Below are positions 1 to 10,752 of a stretch of 64,000 nucleotides of DNA, one piece after another. Within the stretch, counting starts at the first letter, position 1; each line of letters opens with the position of its first letter. Where the stretch lies: the NCBI GenBank assembly GCA_031213475.1, contig JARUPZ010000002.1, positions 1,364,001-1,428,000 on the forward strand, in the 5' to 3' direction. This DNA is from Nereocystis luetkeana (Eukaryota > Sar > Phaeophyceae > Laminariales > Laminariaceae). The notes beneath the pieces are model-generated. The model was not told the origin of the DNA and did no database searches. It saw only the letters and a list, made by a program, of their open reading frames with translations. Position numbers and translations under genes: made by a program.

Positions 1-334
1 ATCGATAATTGAATCGATCGTTTTCGGCCCTTGCAGCGCAGCGGTGCCTGGGTTTTCGACTTCGGAACCAGTGCGTCGATTCGTCGGTCGTCCCCGCAGA
101 GCCATTCGTGCTCCGAACCAAGGACATAAAAAAAAAATAGGAACCCCTCCTTCTGGCTGGCGATGGCGACTGCTTGTCACGGGCGTGATCGACTAACCGC
201 GTCTTGGCCACTTTTACTAGATTACGGTGTGCACATACCGGCCTCCGACCTACCCCCCCCCCTGTGATCAAAGACACTAAAGTCGACGAAAGTTAATGGA
301 TTCAGATACCAGGGGAGCGGGGAGCGAAATATGA

Positions 335-830
335 CTTCTTAGGAAACATCTATATGCCCCCAGAGTCGAAGAATACGATCAAAGATATACTGAGGAAGTT
401 CGGAGAAGTAGCAGTAGATGTACAAAAGTATACCAGGTAAGAGGCAAGGAGAAAAGTAGTACTAGTGGGAGATTTTGATTCAAGAATTGGGAAGACAAGC
501 AAGCTGAATGAGAACATTGGAAAATAAAAATGGGGAAGAGATGTTGAAGTTCCTCAAACACAACGAGATGAAGACGTTGAACGACAGAGTAAAAAAGGCA
601 GAACCGAAATGGACTAGACAGTGCATACAAAAGGGAGAAAGCTCTATCCTTGACTTTATAGTAGTAGAAAATGGAAGTGGGAAGGAAACATTACTACATG
701 TATGCGCAGCGGACGTAGGAACTACGGATCACTGTCTAGTATTGACAGAAAGTCGACAGACAAGAGTTATCAAACAAAGACGAGGTAGGAAATACACAGA
801 TGGAGAAAAGATAAACTAGAAGTAAAAGAG
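335..830 (+). pseudogene. LINE endonuclease domain remnant (APE/exonuclease-III-like)
   Basis: Shifted frames across this stretch give the hallmarks of the LINE endonuclease: a G-N-I-Y-M-P-P block near 340-365, V-L-V-G-D-F-D-S-R-I-G near 455-495 (the GDFNaRiG motif with Asn replaced by Asp), L-N-D-R and W-T-R near 575-620, and D-V-G-T-T-D-H-C-L-V near 710-740 (the terminal S/T-D-H catalytic block). This domain nicks target DNA to start reverse transcription. Because the N-terminal part is missing and the frame is broken, it is not functional here. Confidence 0.8.
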
Positions 831-1499
831 AAACGGGAAGAGTTCCAAGAAGCGATGGCCAAAAATGCAGAGCAATTTTCCGAGCTATTGGAAAGAATAG
901 GTACAACAAGGAACGATATTGAGAGGGAAGATGCAGGAGCTAGGATAATAGAAGGATGGGAGAAGTTGGTCAAGACCACAGCAAGTAAAGTAATAGGGAA
1001 AAAGTTGATAGTATGCAACAGAGCAGTAAAATGGTGGGATGAAGAAGTGAAAGAGGCTATAACAGTAAGGAGAAAGGCACACGCAAGGTATACATCGAGT
1101 AAAACTACGACAGGATGGGAGGAATATTATATACCCTGGTAGCTAGAAAGGAAGCAAAAGAGGTGGTAGAGAAGAAGAAAGGGATATGGAAAGACGTAGT
1201 AAATAAAACGAATGAAGACTTTGAGGGCGGGATGAAGCAGATGTGGGTAGGGATAAAAGGAATACTGGGCAAACAAGCAGGAGAGGCAGACACGGGAATA
1301 GCTACCTTAAGAGCACAGAACGGTAAAATGGTCAGTAGTTCGAAGGGAAAAAGGTAAGTAAGTACTAGTGGAGCATTACCGTAAGCTAGGAACACCCACA
1401 GCCAACGAAACGTTCGACGCAGAATTCGAGAAGGAAATCAACGCGTGGGCAGAGGCGAACGTAGATGCATCATAAATTAAAGACAGTGGTTCGGAAGGG

Positions 1500-2667
1500 A
1501 TACAGAGAGAGTTCACAAGGGAAGAGGTAAAGAAACGTGTACTTGTAGCTAAACTTAAGAACAGAAAAGCAGCAGGGGCAGACCAAATAGTAAATGAATT
1601 TATGAAGTACGGGGGAGAAGGAATGCTTACCATGCTGGTTATGTTGTATAACTGGATATGGAAAAACGAGCACGCACCCAGGAGGTGGAGAGAAGGAGTA
1701 GTAGTAAACTTATTCAAGAAAGGAGATAAGGCTGACCCGGGGAACTATAGAGGGAGAACGCTACTAAGCACAGTAGGCAAAACATTTTGTAAGATTTTGA
1801 ACGATAGAATGGGAACGATGATGGAGAAGGAAGACATAATAAGCGAAGGGCAAGCAGGGTTTAGGCCAAACCATAGCTGCGTAGACCATGTGTACACCTT
1901 AGGTAAGATAATCCAAGGTAGAAAAGACGCGGGACTACCAACGTACTGTTTATTTCTAGATGTACAGAAGGCCTACGACACAGTATGGAGAAATGGATTG
2001 TGGAAAAAAACATGGGAAATAGGAACCGGAGGAAAGATGTGGAGAATGACGAAAAAAATGACGGAATGTGCTGTGATGCTGGACGGGGAAATATCGAAGT
2101 ATGTTGGTATTTTACAAGGAGTTGCACAGGGATGTACGTTGTCACCCAACATATTCATAAATATGTTAACGACCTGATAGTAGCAGTCGAAGCAGTAAGG
2201 CAGGGAGTCACGGTAGGGGAAGATACAGTGTCGGGATTGATGTTTGCGGATGACTTCGTGGGGATATCAGAAACACCCGAAGGATTGCAGAAACAACTAG
2301 AGAAGGCGCTAGAATACACTAGGAAATGGAGGGTGACGGCGAACGTCAAGAAATGCGCAGTAGTTGTTTGTAACGAAGATAAAGTGAACACGATAAATTT
2401 CAGTTGGAAGTGGGGAGAAGATGAATTGCCGATCGTAGACCAGTATACGTACCTTGGCGTAGAGATCTCAAAAGACTGCTCTTGGGATGCACATACAACA
2501 AAAGTAATAAGAAAGGGCAAATCACACATAGGCAAGATGGATGCGATCCTAACAGACTCGCACCTTGACACCAGGATCAAGAAATGTATCCTGATTAATG
2601 GGATAGTACCAAAGCTAGAATATGAAAGAGAAGCATGGGAAAGGAATGCGAAACTTGTAAACAACTA
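1500..2667 (+). pseudogene. LINE reverse transcriptase domain remnant
   Basis: Reverse transcriptase of the non-LTR class. Visible blocks: W-R-E-G-V-V-V-N-L-F-K-K-G-D (about 1687-1728), N-Y-R-G-R-T-L-L-S (1741-1770), G-Q-A-G-F-R-P-N-H-S (1849-1878), L-F-L-D-V-Q-K-A-Y-D (1948-1980, first catalytic Asp), G-V-A-Q-G-C-T-L-S-P (2119-2148) and, after a frameshift near 2150-2175, L-M-F-A-D-D-F (about 2239-2259, the active-site Y/F-A-D-D). Then comes the thumb region with Y-L-G-V near 2448. The order and spacing match LINE RT. The open frame is cut at 2667 by a MITE. Confidence 0.9.
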
Positions 2668-2772
2668 TTACGGGGGGCCATAGTTAATAGGACCAAACAT
2701 TGTTAGTAAAAATGGTTAAATGTACAGGTTTTTATGTATACCATGGGTCCTATTAATTATGGTCCCCCGTAA
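2668..2772. mobile_element. MITE family 1, copy a (105 bp, inside the LINE)
   Basis: Palindromic element with terminal inverted repeats beginning TTACGGGGGGCCATAGTTAA and ending in the complement. It is flanked by TA on both sides, so the target duplication is TA, typical of Tc1/mariner-type elements. No coding capacity. It interrupts the LINE reading frame, so it inserted after the LINE arrived. Confidence 0.9.
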
Positions 2773-3691
2773 TAGAAACAGTACAGATGACAGCAGCTAA
2801 AAAAATCCCAAGATGCTCAAGTACGACTAGCAATACAGTATTAAGAGCAGAACTGGGAATGCACCCACTCAAGACAAACAAGGATATGAGGAAGTTGAAA
2901 TAGCAATACAAAGTAAGGAACATGCCAAAAAAGAGGTTGCCGGCCATAGTTAATAGAGCTGTATGGGAGAAAGCAACAAAAGGGCGAGCTGGAGTAAGGT
3001 GGGATAGGGCAGTAGAGAAAGTATAGAAGGATATAGGGGGAAACCAAGAAGAGGTGAAGTCCGCCGGGAAGTTTGGGAAGCACAAGGCAGAAGTAGAAGA
3101 AAGGATAGAAAGAAGGGAAAGGCTGGCGCTACGAAACAAGGCGGAACCGGGAAAACACTTAAGAGATATACGGGGGATTGAGGGAAGGAATAGGAATGTA
3201 AACGTATCTGCACGGCCCAATGGACTCCGCGAAAACGCTGAAGCTGCGCTTTCGTGTACGTGACCTGGACCTGCCAGAAAGAAGAAAGAGGTATACCAGT
3301 AGCCGGGAGGAGGAAGAAATAGATGCACAAATGTGCCCGTGTGGCAAAGCAATAGAGGGTAGAACTCACTTAGTAGGAGAATGTGAAATATACAAGGAGG
3401 AACGGGATGTGTTAGAAGAGGTGATGAGGGAAATAGACGAAGGTGACATGGAGGAGTTTGACACACAAAATAGCAGCGAGAAAACGATCGCTATCCTAGG
3501 AGATAGATGGTGGCCACAGGCGGCCAAACAGGAAGGGGATAAGATTAGCAAAAAAAAACTATGTAATATATGGAAACAACGTAATGAGCGCCCAATTGTT
3601 GGAGGTGTCTCTACTAGGAGTAGGAACGGTGCTCCGTCTCGAAAGGGATGCGTGGTCAATGGTCAAGTGACTAACGCAAGCAACAAATGAA
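2773..3691 (+). pseudogene. LINE C-terminal region with CCHC-like knuckle
   Basis: Continuation of the LINE ORF after the inserted MITE. A basic segment L-K-L-R-F-R-V-R-D-L (3238-3270) is followed by C-P-C-G...H...E-C (about 3334-3384), a pattern common after the RT in jockey/RTE-like elements. The last part (3575-3656) reads best in the +1 frame, ending R-D-A-W-S-M-V-K; the same end is seen in other copies at 40420-40460 and at 63356-63224 on the minus strand, so the long A run near 3549 probably caused a frameshift in this copy. Confidence 0.75.
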
Positions 3692-3711
3692 TACGCCCCC
3701 CCCCCCCCCCC

Positions 3712-4545
3712 CTGTCTTCTTCCATTTTTCTGGCCTCCGCAGGGGTTTGCAGACCCTCTGCTGCGATAAATCAACCGTGCTAGCTGTGGTGAACGCCGGA
3801 GCGTTGGGTGAGTGACGGTTCGGTCGGTCTTTGCCGTGAAAGCCTGATGCGATCCCGACAATGCCCACGTTTAGTTCTTCTCGTTAGGGTGTCGAATCAC
3901 GTGAGGATTCCATGCGTAGTTTTTGAGCCTCACGGTAGCCACCATTGTGCTACCGGCTCTTGTATACTACACAAGCTGCAGGTTATCAGTGCATGCGCCC
4001 GTTGCAGGAAGTGAAAAACACGCCAGCAAACAGGGACCATGTATTTCCTGGGAAACAGTATAGTGTCACCCCCCCCCCCCTCCCCCCCCGCCCCGCGTCG
4101 TGCTACGGCTCAGGTTCGGACAACGTGCGGCTCTCACTTCGCTAATAGTTTTGAGCGACCGTAAAAAAGTCAAGCTCGCTGGGTTTTGCTGCTTCGGAAC
4201 CAGCCCGTCGTTTCGTCCCTCCAAGTTAGAACTGGCCTGACCCAGCTGCGGTTCTAAACAAAAACACAAGCCCCATTCTGGGTACTGGTATACTCTGGTT
4301 ACTGGTACGCACGGTGGAAGTATCACCCAGAAGCGTGCTCGAAGATGGTTAATATGATGGCGCATGATCCCACCACGGCCCATTCACACACTTTCGTCTT
4401 AAAAGACGTTCTCGCGTTTTTGTTTTTGCTTTTTAATGCCGGCGGCGGCGGCGGGGGTGCTGCTGGTGCTGCTACTGCTGCTTGTGGTGGTGGTGGTGGT
4501 GGTGGTGGTGGTGGTGGTGGCGGTGTTGCTGGTGGTGGTGTTTAT
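3712..4545. other. Arm intron with GGT-repeat tract, no gene seen
   Basis: Sequence shared with 22090-22920 in reverse. It holds C runs at 4070-4092 and a (GGT)n/(GCT)n tract at about 4440-4545 (partner 22090-22205, different length). No exon was recognised. Confidence 0.7.
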
Positions 4546-4569
4546 GTTCATGTTTCGGCCAATCCCAAG

Positions 4570-4771
4570 GGCCGGTGCTGGAGTTGCTCGGCACGAGTAA
4601 CCTGGAGATTCGAATACTGTCTACGGCGATTGCGGCGAATCTGCTTTCCTTCTCGGACAGCCTCCTGCTGACCAACGAGGAGGTCATAGATGCGTTTTCG
4701 AACTGCATGGAAGCTTTGCTGGACGCGGTGAAGAGGTGCGAGTACACGTATGGAGCCGCTGCCGCCAAGCT
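4570..4771 (+). CDS. ARM-like gene, left copy, exon A
   Basis: 202 nt, acceptor tcccaag|gg, donor ct|gtgtgc, start phase leaving two bases of a split codon. Same length as the right-arm exon. Confidence 0.75.
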
Positions 4772-5683
4772 GTGTGCGTTAGCGTTGGGGTGGTCGTTAG
4801 CGTTGGTTTGGGGGAGGTTTTGGGACGGTCGTGGATGTTAGTGTGGACCTGAATACCGTATCATACCCGGGTGATAATATAGCACACCCCCTGGGACGCA
4901 TTTTGGAGCCGATTATCTCCAAACCGTGCCTAAAGGGCCTACATGGCGCACGCAACGAAAATTGTGGCGTTGGAAATATCTCGTCGAGGTGTTCTATGGG
5001 CTTGTCCCTCGGCGTTTGCTCTCCCCCCTTTATCGAGAAACCTAGCTTGGAATTCGTCCGGGGAGGTGTCCGGGGAGGTGTGTTATCTTATCACCCTAGT
5101 GGTATGCGGTGTGTTTTGTTATCACGTGTGTTATATACGGTGTGCTATGTTATCACACGTGTGTTCATATGCGGTGTGTTATCTTATCACACGTGTGCTA
5201 TGCGGTGTGTCATCTATCACACGTGTGCTATACGGTGTGTAATGTTATCACACGTGTGCTATACCGTGTGTGCTGTTATCACACGGTAAGGTCTTGGTAA
5301 GCTCTTAAAACGTTGTGGAAGAGTATAAATGTGTATGTCCTGTTTGATCACAGTGCTTGAAGCGGTAGCTGGAGGTGGCCGTCGCGCGGTTGTACGGTCG
5401 TTTGGAAACTGCAGCAGATGCCGCGTGCTGCTGGCGTTGTAGTCGTGGTGGGTGCTCTATTGAGAACCGAACCTTGTCTTGATCCAGGAGATGGGATTGA
5501 TGCTCGTTTTTCCCCACACTGTTAATAGTGGCAGTGGTGATGGTAGTAGCAATAGCAGTACTTGTAGACGCAGCACGTGGTAATAAAATAGTGGTAGTAG
5601 TAGAAGTAGCTGCAGCAGTCGTCGTAGTCGTGTTACTGGTGGCATATTGTAGTAGCAGTAATAGTAGCAGTAATAGTAGCAGC

Positions 5684-5724
<41 letters not shown>

Positions 5725-5749
5725 AAGTAGTAGAAGTAGTATAGTAGTA

Positions 5750-5803
<54 letters not shown>

Positions 5804-6151
5804 TACTAGTACTAGTACTAGTAGCAGCAGAAGTAGTGGTAGTAGTAGTAGCAGCCCCTCCTCCCCCCTATCAAAACACGTCACGTTTTTCTTGCCGCCA
5901 TTAATCCAACAGCACCACCACCACCTTGAACAACCTGGCCTCCACATGGCACCATCACCTCCCTAGCCGCACCCACCCACACCCACACCCACCCTCTTCC
6001 CTGCTGTTTACTAATCGCGCTCCCCACTGGCAGAGGGGACGGTCCAATCCGAGACTTCGGGGTAGCGGCGCTCGCGAACGCTTGCGCGCACCCTGTTCTC
6101 GCAGGTCGCGCCAGGGAACTAGGGGCCCTCGAACTTTTGAGGACGATCGAG
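4570..6151 (+). CDS. ARM-repeat-like protein, inverted second copy (partial; exons 4570-4771, 6034-6151)
   Basis: Two exons on the plus strand match the minus-strand gene of the right arm. The first (202 nt) encodes helical ARM/HEAT-like sequence (P-V-L-E-L-L-G-T-S-N-L-E-I-R, then L-L-L-T-N-E-E-V-I-D-A-F) and ends CT before gtgtgc. The second (118 nt, after ctggcag) begins with A, so the split codon gives Leu in both copies, and continues G-P-I-R-D-F-G-V-A-A-L-A-N. The donor is GAG|gtaaag. Between copies, exon changes are mostly silent or conservative (F/Y, V/I, five changes in 68 codons in the first exon), while introns have diverged more. Such helical repeats usually bind protein partners. 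Upstream exons would lie left of the window; downstream ones were not found. The poor donor gtgtgc is shared by both copies. Confidence 0.75.
4881..5100 (+). repeat. Dispersed ~210-bp repeat, copy 1
   Basis: Starts gcacacccc, contains gaaatatctcgtcgag and a C/T-rich middle, ends gtgttatcttatcac. Copies at 21745-21535 (minus, the arm partner) and 55297-55500 (plus, in the kinase intron). Each copy ends in gtgttatcttatca, which is also the unit that is tandemly repeated next to copies 1 and 2. Confidence 0.8.
5085..5290 (+). repeat. Tandem repeat, ~30-bp unit (atcacacgtgtgctatacggtgtgt)
   Basis: About seven imperfect units with the palindrome cacacgtgtg in each. It continues the 3' end of the dispersed repeat at 4881-5100. 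The partner array in the other arm is at 21335-21555, with a different unit number. Confidence 0.85.
5520..5870. repeat. AGT/TAG trinucleotide microsatellite
   Basis: Nearly pure (AGT)n from about 5675 to 5800 with degenerate edges. The partner tract at 20890-21085 has only scattered ACT triplets, so the left array expanded after the duplication. Confidence 0.9.
6034..6151 (+). CDS. ARM-like gene, left copy, exon B
   Basis: 118 nt, acceptor ctggcag, donor GAG|gtaaag, ends in phase 0. The reading frame stays open for about 40 codons past the donor in both copies, with a 9-nt length difference that keeps frame, so the exon could be longer than given. Confidence 0.75.
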
Positions 6152-6552
6152 GTAAAGACGACTGCGACGACGGGCATTTTTCGCGTTGGGTACGCGGTTC
6201 TTCGCAAAGAGCGGGCGGCGACCGCGGTGGCTCGGATGAACGGGCTCGGTTTCCGGGCGAGAGATATAGAGGAGGGTGGGGCGCAGTACAAGGGGGGGAC
6301 GGGGGGTTCCGGGAAGCTACAGTTTTACTCTTTCAAGTGGGGGGTGAAGCCGTACGTAGAGGTTTCTTCGCGACGTCGGCTGAAGGCGGCTGCCGTGCTT
6401 GTGTTTTGGGCGTGCATTGTCCTGCCAGCCCTGGGGCCGGTTTTGGGCTACTAATGCCGTCCGCTCGGGGCTCTGTTGTGCCATAGCCGGCCTTTGTTAG
6501 GGGCTGCCGGCCCACCGTACTATTGTTGTGGCGGTGGTGGTGGGAGAGGAGC

Positions 6553-6742
6553 TGGGGGGGGGAAGGTGTACGTTATCATGCATGGCTGTAGTCGTATGAC
6601 CATAGAGACCCTCGCATCCCTACAATGCCGGGACGGAGCACATCGGGTTGTCGTCGACAAGATAGACATTGCTTGCACCAAGAGCGAAGCGCCATGGGGT
6701 GTTGAGCGAGTCGCATGAAGGGTGAGCTGCATCCTACTACCG
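6553..6742 (-). mobile_element. SINE-like C-tail element, copy 1
   Basis: Minus-strand copy of a family of up to about 440 bp whose 3' end is a run of C (here poly-G at about 6553-6561). The body carries cagctcacccttcatgcgac, gcgcttcgcgcttggtgcaag and gggatgcgagggtctatgg in reverse. The same insertion is present in the other arm at 19972-20158, so it predates the duplication. Confidence 0.85.
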
Positions 6743-6924
6743 GAGGAGAACGGGGAGGGCGGCGGTAGTAGTGGTGGTGGTAGTGGCAGTGGTGGTTCTT
6801 GTGCTGGTGTTGTGTCTCGTGCTGCCTGCCCGTGTTGCGTTTCTTTTGTGGCCTCCTCGTTTTGCTTGTCCCGCCAACCGATGAGCCGATTTATTCCTAT
6901 TCCTATTCCTACTAAATTATTCTA

Positions 6925-7030
6925 TTGCGGGGGACCGAAGTAAATAGGGCCAATAATGCTGTCAATAAAAAACAGGAATATATTGTTTTTTGTGTGTACC
7001 GTAGGTTCTATTTACCATGGTCCCCCGTAA
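6925..7030. mobile_element. MITE family 1, copy b (left arm only)
   Basis: Same inverted ends as the copy at 2668. The matching place in the other arm (near 19790) reads tctagtgatcaacg without the element, against tcta-MITE-tagtgctcaacg here. This empty site fixes both ends and proves the TA duplication and that insertion happened after the inverted duplication. Confidence 0.92.
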
Positions 7031-7494
7031 TAGTGCTCAACGCAACTGGGTAGTATAGAGGGCTGGGCTGCCCCTGTCTCCCGCCCCCCCTCCCTCCTCC
7101 ACCCTGCTCGGCGAGCCCGCCTCCCTTAACCCTCTCTATGCTGTTTGTTTAGTAATTGTTGGGGTTAATCGTTATAATACAGGAGTATTCAGAGTACGAT
7201 TGAAATAAACATACCTGGTATATAGTACCTGGTAGGTGTAGTCGTGGTTGGTCATGCTTCGCTTTTTGTTTTCAGTGTTGTAGAAACACGCACACGCACG
7301 TACGTGGAAGGGAAACAGGCGCATATGATGGGAGGCCGTGGTTTGACCCCTTGAATGACTGCCCATACACTAAAACCAGTAGATTTTGGCTAAGAATAGG
7401 CTTGCATGCGCCCGAAAAGACTGGTCTCGTATTTAGTATATTTGCACAAAGGGCCTTCGGGAGAATGAACCGGTCGGTGTTGCCCAGCATTGAG

Positions 7495-7910
7495 GCACGG
7501 TTTGCCAGAACAGCAGTGTTGGTGTTGATAATGGTAGTGCTACAGTACGGTAGTAACCTTCACACAGTGGTGCTATTGTTGCCAGTATTGATGGTGTTGG
7601 CAGCCGTGCTGTTGGTAGTTGTGTCGATAGCGGAGCTGGTGTTGACAGCCGCACTATACAGTGCTGGGAGTAGTACTGCCAATGTTGACAGCGGCAGTGC
7701 TCCCAATATTGTTGGCAGCAGCAGTGCTCCCAAGAATAATGTTAATAGTGGTGCCGTCGATAGTGTTGGTAGTAGCAGTAATACTTCTATCGATAGTATT
7801 GGCAGTAGTAGTGCTATCGATAGTGTTGACAGTAGGGCTACTTGTTGACGGCAGCGCTATCGATAGTGTTGGCAGCAGTGTTACTACTAGCCCAGCAGTG
7901 CGGGCAGGAG
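7495..7910. repeat. Degenerate GTTGGCAGT-type minisatellite
   Basis: Irregular repeats of gttg, gcagtagtg and ctatcgatagtgttg. Present in the other arm at 18925-19290 with different length. Open frames here are repeat artefacts. Confidence 0.75.
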
Positions 7911-8360
7911 TGCTTCCATATATCTTGATGGCAGTAAAGGTAAAGCGCCAATCGAAAACGAAGTCCGAGGCCGCCTCTGTTTTAAGTTGGAGCTCAGGAG
8001 CAAAGCGCGACGGAGCGAGCTCCGACATTTTGACGCGACAGAAGGGGGGAAAACGCATCACACCGCTGTTTGCCCTAAATATTACCAGTATCAGGTATCA
8101 TATTAACCCGTTTTGGGACTGGTATAGCATGAGACTGTAGCATAAAGACTAAAAAAACGGCGGGTGGGTGCGATCTTGGCAAGCGCCCAAAAAGAGCGTG
8201 CAGCGAACCGAGTAAACTACTCTGCGCGTGGGGCGTGGCGTGTGGCGTACATATATTTTTACAGGGCGGTTCGGAGTGTGGATGAGTGTGACCGATGCTA
8301 CAATCGGATTTTAGTTTTCGGTATTATTTTCCCTCTCCAGTGCCAATACGAAGAATATTA

Positions 8361-9900
8361 AGGCCAGGGAAGCTACGTACGGCAGGAATGAACCTTAAGG
8401 TGGTACGAGCGAACAACACGAACACTACAGGGGAAATATCAAAACGTAAGCGCAGGCGCGTAGACGCGGACCGCGGAACACAACTATCGACTTCTGTATA
8501 TAATGCACGAACCGTGTGAACCGCGACAATAATAGTCGATATACGAGTAGCTCTCTGCACAGCTGAGGGAAAGGAAAGCGCAAGATTTGTTTTTTAAACA
8601 CATCTATCCACGGGGCTACACGGCAGTGGTGAGGCAAAAACAGCAGTGCTACTCCGCCAAGGAGCTAGTGCCCTCTGCAGCTTATCGCCCGACGTGTCCT
8701 TCTTTCTGCCAGCTTTTGCTAAACAATGGGAGTCTCTGCAACTGCAACAGACTGTAATTGCAATAACCGGCACCTGCGAAACTCCCCAGCAACGCCATAA
8801 AACCCCCCCCCCTCTCCCTCTCCTCGTTCATGGCCTCTTGTCATGATACATAATCTGTGATGCGGTACTCGTTTGATCAGTGAAGAATCGCGCGCGAAGT
8901 CTTAGGCTACAAAGTCTTAACCTCACGGGGCCATGCCAACCGTAACCGCTACGATGGGCAAACGCACGTCGAAATGCCTCTATATCCTCATTGGCGGAGA
9001 AGCAACCCCTCCGTCACCTCTTCTTGGTGTGTTTTCATGCAGATACTTTGATTATCGACGACTGCTGTGAGTAAGGAGAGTACGTGCAACTCTTGCCGAA
9101 CTGCAGGGCGCCCCTACGGATGGTTGGGAATCGGAGACGGAGACGAAAGCTTCGAGCCCGGTCCGGATGATGGAGAGGAGAAGGCGCTTACGCAGGTGCC
9201 GTACGAGTAGTACGCTAGTGGACGCCTCACGGGGCGTTTTTTCTTTCGTGATATTTCAAGTCTGAAATGGCCGCCCGGGGCGTTCGTTCACCATGCGGTC
9301 GGGGCGTAGATTCGAAGCACTACTCATCATGGTGGTATGCTGCTTTTTGCCAGCGGGTCCAGTATGGCGGCTGCACATCCAGCGGACTAAACACGACTAA
9401 AAAGAAAATAGGGTAATAATGCGCTATTTGCGATACCGGTGTCCTAAAACAATATTTGCGACATGGTGGCGCAAATACGCCGCTTATCTGCGACACCGCG
9501 CCACGTTCATGGCACGTATCTCAGATTATCTCCACCTGCACGAAAGGAATAAAGCTGCTCTTCTTCTACCTCTAAGCAAACAACACACGTGAATACCAAC
9601 GGATACCTGCTTAATAGGCAAACCTGACAAGGGATACAAAAGTGTCCCGACCTTGATCTTAACAAGTGGCGTCGACGGCAGGACTAAATCGGTCAAGACC
9701 TCCGCGTCTGATATTCTCATGATGTGTAATGATGACAGCCACGAAAGCCTTAGCCCAGACCAATAGGGATCCCCGGTAGGGGGAACCCCCTCCAAAAATC
9801 CTTCGCGCGTGCCATCACGGCTGGCAAGTCCATGACCGCCCCCCTCACTACCTTGATTGATTATTTTTTGGGGCAGGTGTCGCGCGCCCTCGCGGGCGGG
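8361..9900. other. Spacer left of the gypsy element, no gene seen
   Basis: Unique sequence between the left arm and the gypsy remnant. A short stretch at 8470-8520 (Q-L-S-T-S-V-Y-N-A-R-T-V) is like the start of a LINE endonuclease but is too short to call. Near 9410-9520 ttgcgac and gcgcaaata recur. No LTR end was recognised. Confidence 0.5.
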
Positions 9901-9936
9901 GCCACGTGACCGGAGGCGTTCACGCTCCTCCTGAGG

Positions 9937-10330
9937 TTGCTGAGCAACCACTCCGACCGCACCGACACGGGGGGCAGCTACACCAAGTTGCATAGTTTTG
10001 GCGTGTCTGACGGGACCCCCTTTTGCGATTTGAGCCGGGAATTTCGAGGGGTGGTGTCGGCCGCGACGGGGACTGAGCGTGTTTTGGCACCGGGGGTGGA
10101 GGTTGTTTCGGAAATGGTTCGGATGGAGTTAACGGGCAGTGCACCAGTTTGATGCCGAAGCTGTATCCGGGGGTTTTGGCTACGGTATCGAGGCCGTTCG
10201 GCACTTTGGACGCCGTGTGGTCGGTTTTTGAGACTCTAGCGAATAATAAGACATTTGCTATCAACGGCGAAAAATATTTTTCTTTGCCTGCTTCTTCGAC
10301 GGGTGTGCGGTCATCCTCCCCGTCGAGCCC
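9937..10330 (+). pseudogene. Gag-like region of the gypsy element
   Basis: Two overlapping frames (9937-10152, then 10149 on) join into one gag-like stretch: D-G-T-P-F-C-D-L-S-R-E-F-R, then A-P-G-V-E-V-V-S-E-M-V-R-M, then M-P-K-L-Y-P-G and T-L-D-A-V-W-S-V-F. It would form the particle core. No zinc knuckle was seen. Assignment rests on position and on resemblance I recall from algal gypsy elements, so it is tentative. Confidence 0.5.
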
Positions 10331-10752
10331 TCGGCCCGCCGGTAATGGCCGCGGTCAGGGCCGGCCGCCTTCCCAGTCGCCTTCATGGCAGACGGGATCG
10401 CGCAATAATCCGCGTGTGATGAACGTCAACAAATCCATCCCTGACTGCCTCGACTCATGGCTAGACACGTCCTCCAATTTCTGGCCCATAGACAAACACC
10501 ATTACGCTGGAGTTCACGCTGTCTGCATATCCGTTCAGACCGCTGACCCTCCCGTCTGGAGCGGCCTACTTTCATCATCCGCTCGCGCGGCCGCCCTCAG
10601 CGAAAACCGAGGCCACTACCTACATTGCCACGAAGACACACACTCCCTCGGGCAGTGCAGACACCCCTTCCAAAACCTTGGCGGGATTTTGAACCCCCGA
10701 CCTCGGAACGTTCGGCGAGGATGGCGAGGCGTTCCGACCTTGTCAAGAACGC

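Larger units (their letters stand above)
252..3706 (+). mobile_element. Non-LTR retrotransposon (LINE), 5'-truncated and decayed
   Basis: The element encodes, in order, an APE-type endonuclease, a reverse transcriptase and a C-terminal Cys/His knuckle, all on the plus strand but broken by several frameshifts and stops. It begins inside the endonuclease, so it is 5'-truncated, the usual result of target-primed reverse transcription. It ends at a run of C (about 3695-3711). The other arm of the inverted repeat has only a poly-C/G tract followed by the same CTGT sequence, so this is a true insertion. Flanks read poly-C-CTGT on both sides, giving a target duplication made of the C tract plus TGT. 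A MITE (2668-2772) is inserted between RT and C-terminus. Clade is uncertain. Confidence 0.9.
1..8360 (+). repeat. Left arm of a large inverted duplication
   Basis: This stretch reads as the reverse complement of 18675-23166 once the LINE at 252-3706 is removed. Anchor pairs are 1-60 with about 23166-23100, 3712-3880 with 22920-22755, 4570 with 22064, 6034 with 20717 and 8335 with about 18700. Exons differ by under about 10 percent, introns more, and tracts of simple repeats differ in length. The arm runs off the window at base 1, so the true outer end is unknown. It carries the plus-strand copy of two ARM-repeat exons, one SINE-like copy that is present in both arms (older than the duplication), and a LINE and a MITE that are missing from the other arm (younger). 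Confidence 0.9.

Noticed and set aside
4482-4841. Open frame with Trp run
   Set aside because: Product of the GGT microsatellite; the true coding part here is the ARM exon in another frame.
5528-5947. Ser-, Leu- or Val-rich frames
   Set aside because: Produced by the AGT/TAG repeat on both strands.
8460-8520. Start of a second LINE (Y-N-A-R-T-V)
   Set aside because: Only about 20 codons resemble an endonuclease start; too short to call.
9300-9930. 5' LTR of the gypsy element
   Set aside because: No matching 3' LTR and no clear primer-binding site could be identified.
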